The notes under the pieces: generated by a model
The model's database searches: none
Told to the model about the DNA's origin: nothing
Seen by the model: the letters and a program-made list of their open reading frames with translations, nothing else
Made by a program: the position numbers and the translations under genes
Part shown: positions 27,816 to 34,309 of the stretch, piece after piece
Numbering within the stretch: position 1 is the first letter of the stretch
Layout: the number at the start of each line of letters is the position of its first letter
Assembly: GCA_017992885.1 (NCBI GenBank)
Contig: JAGONT010000022.1
Span: forward strand, 1 to 35,991
Direction: 5' to 3'
DNA length: 35,991 bases
Origin: Alphaproteobacteria bacterium
Lineage (GTDB): Bacteria; Pseudomonadota; Alphaproteobacteria; UBA9655

Positions 27816-28098
27816 GCGCTTTAAAGTTACTACACGCCAAGCTGAAAAGCCCTCTTTTGTGGCTCCTGATCTTATTCAGCAAAATTTTAAAGCTCATGAG
27901 CCCAACGAAGCCTGGGTCAGCGATATTACCTACGTTTTCACTCAAGAGGGATGGATTTACTGCGCCATGATTTTAGATTTGTTTTCCAGAAAAATCGTAG
28001 GGTTAGCTATTGATTCTCGCCATGACAGCGGAGCTCGTGCTCGGTGCTCTCAGACAGGCTCTTACCCACAGACACCCACCAGCAGGTGTTGTGATCTT
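27814..28098 (+). pseudogene. IS3-family OrfB (integrase core) fragment
   Basis: A frame from about 27814 reads KRFKVTT, then QQNFKAHEPNEAWVSDITYV with the first catalytic Asp, then ILDLFSRKIVGLAIDSRHDS. An extra base near 28031 shifts the frame; the other frame gives ELVLGALRQALTHRHPPAGV. The expected HSDRGSQY block with the second Asp is absent, replaced by unrelated sequence. Confidence 0.7.
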
Positions 28099-28271
28099 GT
28101 TACAGTAAAAGGGACAGAAGTTGAAAGTTCCTAAGAGATAGAAGTATGGTCAGCTGCATAAAATTCTTGCAAAATTTATTTCTTGTTGCGAATTAAAAAT
28201 TCCTTAAATTTGATTGATTTTTCTTCAACAAGAATTTATATTTTTATTGTAATTAAATTAGAGGATGAATT

Positions 28272-29378
28272 ATGAAAATTAAAAAATATTTTAATTGGAT
28301 GCTCATAATTTCTATGTTTTTATACTCGAATCTAAGCTTAGCCGTAGGTTCATCTGACGAGGAGATAGAAGATATCGATAGTGGAATAAAACAGAAAAAA
28401 CCTCATAAGAAGGAAAAACCTTTTGAAAAAAAACAAGACTCCCTGCTACTTGAAAATAATACCACTGAATCTTATGGGAAAAAGCTATCAAGCTTAAATG
28501 CTCAGCTTTCTGCTCTTACAACTCAAGTTGGAGATTACTTACTTAAAATAAACGAGAACAATGCTCGTTTGGCAAAAATTGGTCTGCCAACCACCGTTAT
28601 TCCTTGTTTTCAAGAGATAGATATCCTGAAGTCTTTAGCTCAAACAGAAGAAGCAGAGAGCCAGCAAAACCACATAAGCGTAAATATTATTTCCTCCTCG
28701 CAAATTTACGACGATGTTATAGAAAATTTTGTGCTTTATGAACAGTTAAAAAAACTACATTCTAAGGCCATGCCAAATGGAGATGTTAAGATAATAGACG
28801 CAGGAGGAGGGACAGGCCTTTTAGCAAGACACTTAAAGGCAGAAGATCCAAGAAGAGATATAGAAATATTTGATTTAAGCGATAAGATGACTGCAGTTGC
28901 AATTAACAAAGGCATGGCTCAAACCAACGTTCATATTTCAACTATGACTAATTTAATGCGATCAAATGGCGTAAAGGTTCCTGACGATTCTATCGATGGA
29001 GTAATAACCAACCATGTCCTTTATCAATTATCATTGCAGGAAATAAACCAGTTTTTTACGGAAGCGCGCAGAGTCTTAAAAAAAGATGGCAAACTCTCTA
29101 TTGCTAGCATGAGAACAGTAAGTAAGAAAAAAATGGATAAATTTACTCACTTTTTAAAATCTGAAACAATGAAAATGGAACAAGCCGAGCTTATTCCGCA
29201 AGGTTTTTCCAACTTATTCTTTGCGTGCCGTGAGAGCCTATTAGCCCAAAGCTCTCCAACAACATTTACCGGCCAAGAGATTATATCTATTGGAAATACT
29301 AATGGGTTTCAGGAAATTACTTTGGATGAAAATTGTTACATGGGAACCGTATTTTTTTCTTCCTTTAAGAAATTATAG
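28272..29378 (+). CDS. Exported class I SAM methyltransferase with N-terminal coiled coil
   Basis: 368 residues: signal peptide (about 1-25, ending SNLSLA), a very acidic and then Lys-rich linker (SSDEEIEDIDSG; KKPHKKEKPFEKK), a coiled-coil segment (LSSLNAQLSALTTQVGDYLL, about 74-93), then the methyltransferase fold from about 145. Motif I is VKIIDAGGGTGLLARHL, the acidic loop IEIFDLSDKM, motif II/III DSIDGVITNHVLYQLSLQEI, and EARRVLKKDGKLSIASM follows. RBS GAGGATGAATT lies before the ATG. The long linker is unusual for this family. The substrate is unknown. Together with those at 8816 and 18557 it is the third exported methyltransferase in the window, each from a different subfamily. Confidence 0.75.
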   Translation: MKIKKYFNWMLIISMFLYSNLSLAVGSSDEEIEDIDSGIKQKKPHKKEKPFEKKQDSLLLENNTTESYGKKLSSLNAQLSALTTQVGDYLLKINENNARLAKIGLPTTVIPCFQEIDILKSLAQTEEAESQQNHISVNIISSSQIYDDVIENFVLYEQLKKLHSKAMPNGDVKIIDAGGGTGLLARHLKAEDPRRDIEIFDLSDKMTAVAINKGMAQTNVHISTMTNLMRSNGVKVPDDSIDGVITNHVLYQLSLQEINQFFTEARRVLKKDGKLSIASMRTVSKKKMDKFTHFLKSETMKMEQAELIPQGFSNLFFACRESLLAQSSPTTFTGQEIISIGNTNGFQEITLDENCYMGTVFFSSFKKL

Positions 29379-29722
29379 AAAGTAATTATAATTTTTTTCC
29401 CAATAAATATATAAAAATATTGTTTGTATATTCTGTGTGTATAAGTTTATCATATTTAAGAATATATTTTGCTGCGAGATCTCAAATGAAAAAAATAGTA
29501 GCTTTAGGTTTAGCTTTTCCTCTTTATTTTAATATAAATAAGGTGAGTAGTACTCTTTTTATAGAATATCCAGGCCTTGGAGTTGAAGACCCACCAAAAG
29601 CAGGTCTTAAGGTTAAAAGTCGTTTAAACATTAAAGATATAATGGTCGCGGTAGGAACTATTCTGGCGAACAGCCTCTCGCACAGATCCTAGCGGGCAGA
29701 ATTACTGTACTAGGCTCTTACC
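29379..29722. other. Junction between cargo and tra genes
   Basis: AT-rich up to about 29640, then distinctly richer in GC to the end of the small tra gene. It holds one small frame (29486-29692) and no clear terminator for either side. This is the likely cargo/backbone boundary. Confidence 0.4.
29486..29692 (+). CDS. Possible small exported protein, probably truncated (68 aa)
   Basis: ATG at 29486 gives MKKIVALGLAFPLYFNINKV…, a short signal-like N-terminus, then YPGLGVEDPPKAGLKVKSRL. The last residues (ILANSLSHRS) fall in sequence of different base composition near the tra genes, as if a longer gene had been cut at the boundary. A longer in-frame start at 29420 looks less likely. No family recognised. 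Confidence 0.3.
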   Translation: MKKIVALGLAFPLYFNINKVSSTLFIEYPGLGVEDPPKAGLKVKSRLNIKDIMVAVGTILANSLSHRS

Positions 29723-30262
29723 TTATTTTCTTTTCAGGAGCGTCTCCAGTTTTTGTTTTTCCTGAACACTCATTTTTGAGAAAGCGGCTTTATACTCGTA
29801 TCCCAGGGAGTACATTTTCATGAGGTCTGGTGGAAGGGAACAAGGATTTCGTTTTGCATAAAAATAGCCGAGTCCAGCGCCAGATAATCCGCATAATAAA
29901 CACCCCAGGATGAATAAAAATCTGAAGTTTCGGTATCTTGTTGTTCTGGAACTATCGAGAGTTCTTTTAGCATATTGGACCGATTGATCAAGGGTTGTGA
30001 GAATCTCTTGGACTTGATTTTCAATCTTTGTAGAGAAAGCTTCAGAAGCGCTATGAGCCATGTCTTGAGCAGCGCCTTGTACGGCTATCTTCATGTGCTC
30101 TTGAGCGGTCCTGGAAAGTTCCTTAAAGACGTCTATGTGAGAAAGAAGAGCTGTTGTGGCGTCTTGTAATTGGGTGACATTTGGACCAATTTTCTTAATT
30201 TCCTCATTGATCTCGTCACGTATCTGAATAAATCTTTGGATGTCTTGTTCGTTTTGATTCAT
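29723..30262 (-). CDS. Coiled-coil membrane protein encoded with traD (unknown, transfer-associated)
   Basis: 179 residues. Residues 1-105 are helical and hydrophilic with coiled-coil character (IQIRDEINEEIKKIGPNVTQ; SEAFSTKIENQVQEILTTLD). One transmembrane segment follows (about 113-134, FLFILGCLLCGLSGAGLGYF), then a short basic helical tail ending KQKLETLLKRK. Its start overlaps the traD stop by four bases (ATGA at 30259-30262), so it is translated with traD. The shape, a coiled coil on a membrane anchor, recalls MobB/MbeB-type mobilization accessory proteins that help the relaxosome meet the coupling protein, but I cannot name a family. It is the last gene of the right-hand tra block. Confidence 0.65.
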   Translation of the reverse strand: MNQNEQDIQRFIQIRDEINEEIKKIGPNVTQLQDATTALLSHIDVFKELSRTAQEHMKIAVQGAAQDMAHSASEAFSTKIENQVQEILTTLDQSVQYAKRTLDSSRTTRYRNFRFLFILGCLLCGLSGAGLGYFYAKRNPCSLPPDLMKMYSLGYEYKAAFSKMSVQEKQKLETLLKRK

Positions 30263-32073
30263 TTACTCTTTTCCTTATTTATGTCTTTTTTGGTTTGATG
30301 AATCATTGTGAAGTTCTCCAATTTTTGTTGACGTTTTGTGAGCTCAGTTTCAGGAATGGATCTGAAGCTTTCTGTGAGGGTAGGAAGATTTTTGTATGTC
30401 AGCCTTGTTTTACAAATAGGATAAGGCCCAGGGAGTTTGATAAAAGCCTCAAGATCATGCAGATTCGCAATCTCTGTAGGAAGAGTCAGAGGCTTAGTTC
30501 GTGTTTGAGGAGAAAGAGAAACGCCATCTCGAATACTGTGGGCTCCATAGGAGAGGTTTTCAAGTTGTTCTGTTGTTTCTGCTTCCCCTAAAACTTTGGA
30601 AATCCAGCTTGTAATGGCGGGGTCCGTGTTTCGAAAAAAGATTTTCGTATTGAATTGATCTAAAATAGATTGAGCTTGGTTTTGGCCGTAAGCGTGATAA
30701 AGCTGAGGAAAGTTTTGAATACCCGCTAAAACACAACCTCCATATTTACGACTTTCTGCCATGGCTGTTTCCAGGGAAGGAAGCTTTTGAAGAGAGGAGA
30801 GCTCATCAATGATAAACCACAGCCTTCGTTCCGCATTGGGAGGAAGAGTCATTAGGGCATTAATGGCTGTATCTAACCAAGCGCTAATAAGGGGAAGCAG
30901 TGTTTCTCGTTGATCAGGTTTTACAGATAAGAACAACCAGGAATCACTGGAAATGTGCGCCTTGCTGATCCATTTGCGAATGGAAAAACCTTCAGCTGTT
31001 GGTTGGAGATACTTAAATCCTTGGAGGTGATTTGCAAGCGTTGCCCGAATAGACAACGTCATCTTTTCTCCTTCTGTATGAGTATACGCGGCAGCATCGG
31101 TGTGTTGAAAGAAGGTACTAAAGTCATTCAGGTGACTTCTAACAAGTACATGGTAAAGCTTTTGAATATCGCAGTCTTTTTGTTTGGCACATTCTTTTAA
31201 GGCTGATGCTAATAAGACCTTTCCTGCATTTTCCCAGAATTTATCATGGGCTGTTGATCTTGGCACAATGGCAGCCGCTAAGGCATCATAATGAGTTTCT
31301 GTGAGACACTCTGCCCAAGGAGACCATACTTCAGATCGTTCATCAAAAGGATTTAAAAGCAGGTCTTTGCCTTCTCGGTAATACTTAGCGACAAAGTCCC
31401 CCGTCATATCCACAACAATAGCCCGATTGGACCACCCTAGCTCATGGCGATGACGAATTTGAGGAAGAAGAGTGTGAAAGCAATTTGTTTTTCCCGAACT
31501 GGTTGTACCTGTAATCAGGATATGAGAGGTTTCCTTATCACGAACCAAAGGGAGTTTGTCTAAACAAAGGTCTGAGTCAGTGTTTGCTCTGTTAAGAATA
31601 CCTTTCATTTGTTTTGCGGAAACAATATGGTTGCCCCGTTCAAGCTTTTTCTTAGATTTGACGTAGCCTTGATAGATGAAAAACCCCATGAGAAGGAAAG
31701 ATGAAAACAGAGCTGCCCATAAGCTTTTCCACAAATTCTGATGACAGAGGGTATCAATCTTCTCAATATGAACCTGAATGCGAGGGTTTCTAAGGATGTC
31801 TTGTGATTTAACTTCTCGTATCATGCCATTTTCAAATTGAAACACTTGAGTCATTTTTGAAGGATCGTTTTGACTCATATTTACCCTCCATTCAGCAGCG
31901 AGAGACTCTTTATAAAGATATCGTTGATAGGAGGTTGTTTCCTGAAAGAACAGAACTGCAAACACGCTGAGTCCAACACAAAAAGACAGGAAGCATGTGG
32001 CCACGCAAATTTGCTTGAACATATGAAAGGTGTGGAGGGTGAGTTGCCCTCCCCGAGTGTAGAAATCTAGCAT
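30259..32073 (-). CDS. traD: Type IV secretion coupling protein TraD (F-type)
   Basis: 604 residues. Two N-terminal membrane segments (about 21-43 and 113-134) flank a periplasmic loop. The P-loop ATPase has Walker A GTTSSGKT (189-196), IVVDMTGDF, and Walker B LWFIIDEL (418-425), followed by LETAMAESRKYGGCVLAGIQ and ILDQFNTKIFFRNTD typical of TraD/VirD4 proteins. It brings the relaxase-DNA complex to the secretion channel at the inner membrane. It has a good ribosome binding site (AAGGAGTT) about 11 bases before the ATG. It lacks the long C-terminal extension of F-plasmid TraD, like many alphaproteobacterial versions. Confidence 0.9.
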   Translation of the reverse strand: MLDFYTRGGQLTLHTFHMFKQICVATCFLSFCVGLSVFAVLFFQETTSYQRYLYKESLAAEWRVNMSQNDPSKMTQVFQFENGMIREVKSQDILRNPRIQVHIEKIDTLCHQNLWKSLWAALFSSFLLMGFFIYQGYVKSKKKLERGNHIVSAKQMKGILNRANTDSDLCLDKLPLVRDKETSHILITGTTSSGKTNCFHTLLPQIRHRHELGWSNRAIVVDMTGDFVAKYYREGKDLLLNPFDERSEVWSPWAECLTETHYDALAAAIVPRSTAHDKFWENAGKVLLASALKECAKQKDCDIQKLYHVLVRSHLNDFSTFFQHTDAAAYTHTEGEKMTLSIRATLANHLQGFKYLQPTAEGFSIRKWISKAHISSDSWLFLSVKPDQRETLLPLISAWLDTAINALMTLPPNAERRLWFIIDELSSLQKLPSLETAMAESRKYGGCVLAGIQNFPQLYHAYGQNQAQSILDQFNTKIFFRNTDPAITSWISKVLGEAETTEQLENLSYGAHSIRDGVSLSPQTRTKPLTLPTEIANLHDLEAFIKLPGPYPICKTRLTYKNLPTLTESFRSIPETELTKRQQKLENFTMIHQTKKDINKEKSK

Positions 32074-32149
32074 TATTTTCTTGAACTCCTTATTGAATAC
32101 ATATTTAGATGGAGATATATTGAAGACAAAAGATGAGAGGACTTAAGCA

Positions 32150-32752
32150 ATGACAGCAACAAGCCAGGAGAGTCAGGAATCTCCCCTTTCCCACAACCCC
32201 TTTCTAATAAGAAAGTGTATTGTTCTCTCAGGCCTTGTGGCTGGAGTTTTAGGTGGTTTAGCCGGATGGAATGCTGTGCTTGGTTTAGCTCTCTATTTTT
32301 GCTGGGTGACTCTGTGGGATGGCCTAAGTCACTCTGCTCTGCGTCTAAAGGCTTCTTCTTTTGTAAATGCGGAAGAGCTCTTAAAATCTGAGAGGGTAAC
32401 GGGCGAAGAACTTGACCATTACTTTGATACACGGCGCTATATACGCTTTGCCAGCCTTGCCGTCGCAATGAGTGCTTTTGGACTCTCTTTTTTTCTATTT
32501 CCCTATGCTCTAGAAGCATTTTGTGGGGCTTATGTGATGTGCACCCTTTTAGGGATTCTTGCAGTTCGCCTCTTTTCCAAGAGGCGACGTCCACGGTTAA
32601 TCTATCGAGATGAACGGTACGATAATCCCCCTTGGCCCGTATCTGATACGAGCGCCAATATGGATTATGTGTTCTGGACGTTAGGACATAATGTTTCTCT
32701 GAGAAGTTTAGGCCCTCTCTCATTTAGAAGGCGCCTTTTCTTTTCTCTGTAA
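32150..32752 (+). CDS. Membrane protein on the opposite strand between traG and traD (unknown)
   Basis: 200 residues. Hydrophobic segments lie near 24-42 and 43-58 (CIVLSGLVAGVLGGLAG; AVLGLALYFCWVTLW) and near 101-143 (FASLAVAMSAFGLSFFLFPY; FCGAYVMCTLLGILAVRLF). A charged loop lies between them (SFVNAEELLKSERVTGEELD) and a polar tail after. GAGAGGAC lies about 9 bases before the ATG, and codon choice looks natural. It runs against the tra genes and its last 33 bases overlap the 3' end of traG. A minus-strand frame over the same DNA (32073-32723) has neat overlaps with traG and traD but reads like antisense. The function is unknown; a transfer-related or exclusion role is only a guess from position. 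Confidence 0.6.
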   Translation: MTATSQESQESPLSHNPFLIRKCIVLSGLVAGVLGGLAGWNAVLGLALYFCWVTLWDGLSHSALRLKASSFVNAEELLKSERVTGEELDHYFDTRRYIRFASLAVAMSAFGLSFFLFPYALEAFCGAYVMCTLLGILAVRLFSKRRRPRLIYRDERYDNPPWPVSDTSANMDYVFWTLGHNVSLRSLGPLSFRRRLFFSL

Positions 32753-34309
32753 AGTTTCTCTTTCAAGAAATTCTTGCTGCTCCATGAGCTTATCTTCTAT
32801 GGACGTCAGTTTTTCTTTCAGATCCCGCTGAGAAGGGAGATTGATTTTGAGATCTCCTCTAGCATTCTGTGCTAAAGCTTGAGAGGATGCGTTGCCCCCT
32901 CTGCTCTCTGTACTTCCCGCCTGACCTATTTGTGTCTGAAAAGGCTGACCCTCGACAGTTTCTGCCTTAACAGTTCCTGTCTTGACGATTCCAGTCTCGA
33001 TAGGTTCCGCCTGAACCTCTCTCTTTGGTAATGTTTCTGTCTGCGATGATCCTGTCTGCCCTCCCATGACTTGAGATCCTTCCCTTTGAGAGAGTCCAGC
33101 TTGGAGAGCCCCCACCTGTGCTGTTGCAGACTCCGTTGTTCTATGGTGAAACGCCTGAGCAGCTTCAGCTTGAACAACTGCTGCTGTGACCTGAGTTCCT
33201 TCATCCTGACGAGTTGCAATCTGGGCGGGTCTTGGTTGACTTACATCTGCATGGGCTGATAATCTACTTTCGACTATTCCTGTTTCAGCTGTTCCAGTTT
33301 TAATAGATTTCACTTCATCTAATCCAGCCTCTGCGTTTTCCATTTCAGCTTGTTGAGAGAAAAACTGTTGCTGTTCAGCCATATGCTGCCCTGTAGAGGA
33401 AAGTATTCTTTGGGCTTCATCACGTGGTGCTGCATTCACTTTAAAATTATTTTCAAGACTGTGTTCTGAAGCTTGAGAGGCAGCATCTTGCGACCCTCCT
33501 GTCTCTGTATCCCTTCTCTGACCTGTTTGTGTCTGAACAAACTGATTCTCAGCGGTTCCTGCCTTAACAGCTCTACTCTCAATAGCTCCTACCTCGATAG
33601 ATTCCGCCTGGATCTCCCTATTTTGCAATGATTCGTTCTGCAATGATCCTGTTTGTCCTTCCATGATTTGAGCGTCTTCTCTTTGGGAGAGTCCAGTTTG
33701 AAGAGCACCCGCCTGTGCTATTGCAGGCTCCGTTGCTCTATCATTATACGTCCGCACTGCTTCACCCTGAACGACTGCGGTTTGAGCTCCTCCATCTTGG
33801 GGAGTTTCAATCTGGATAGTTTTCTGCTGGCTTACTTCCTGGGGTAAGCTACTTTTGATTGTTCCAGCTTCAGCGGTCCCAACCTCGGTTGTCCCAATCT
33901 CAGCTGTTTCAGTCTCGGCTTTCCCATTTTGTAATGCTTTAGCGTGGGCCAGTATATTCTGACCTCCTCCCATTCGAGAAACAAGACTTTGAAACACCTC
34001 ACTCTGCGTTAGGTGACTCTGGATTGCCTGCGTGTTGATGGCTCTAGGTCGATCTGCATCAGCCTGGACTGCCCCCGTTTTGACTGTTCCTGCCTCGGTT
34101 GCCCCAGCCTCGGTTGTTCCGGTTTTAACGGGTTTCGTTTCCTTTAATCCCACTTCTGCTTTTCTCATTTCAGCTTGTTGAGCGAGAAGCTGTTGCTGTT
34201 CAGCCATCTGCTTCCCTGTAGAGGAAAGTGTTTTTTTGGCGTCATCACGTGGTCCTGTACTCACCTCAAAGTCATTTCCAAGGCCGTGTGCTGAAGCTTG
34301 AGAGGCTGC
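32720..34309 (-). repeat. Three-copy internal repeat in the traG C-terminus
   Basis: The 12-base marker AAGCTTGAGAGG (plus strand) occurs at 34294-34305, 33469-33480 and 32875-32886, spaced 825 and 594 bases, both multiples of three. At protein level each copy reads SQA-x-…-(P)-R-D-…-(L)-x-S-x-…-M-x-EQQ-x-(F/L). Between markers, matching segments such as GALQTGLSQRE and GALQAGLSQRE recur. Unit lengths of 275 and 198 residues show later indels; the third copy is cut short at the C-terminus. Confidence 0.75.

Larger units (their letters stand above)
27177..28098 (+). mobile_element. IS3-family element, degraded and partly replaced by an IS110 fragment
   Basis: The left end is inferred at TGATCTTGCTAC (27177), where homology of the upstream Sel1 repeat stops, 81 bases before orfA. 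The element contains orfA (frameshifted), a minus-strand IS110 fragment where the N-terminal half of orfB should be, and an orfB catalytic fragment. It breaks off near 28098 with no right inverted repeat found. Confidence 0.65.

Noticed and set aside
27592-27945. A 117-codon intact minus-strand gene
   Set aside because: Only the C-terminal two thirds match IS110; the first third is antisense to the IS3 orfB fragment.
32073-32723. 216-codon minus-strand frame between traG and traD with neat start/stop overlaps
   Set aside because: The product lacks hydrophobic or domain structure, is rich in His/Gln/Ser/Arg as antisense frames often are, and the + strand product is a convincing membrane protein. 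Kept only as an observation.
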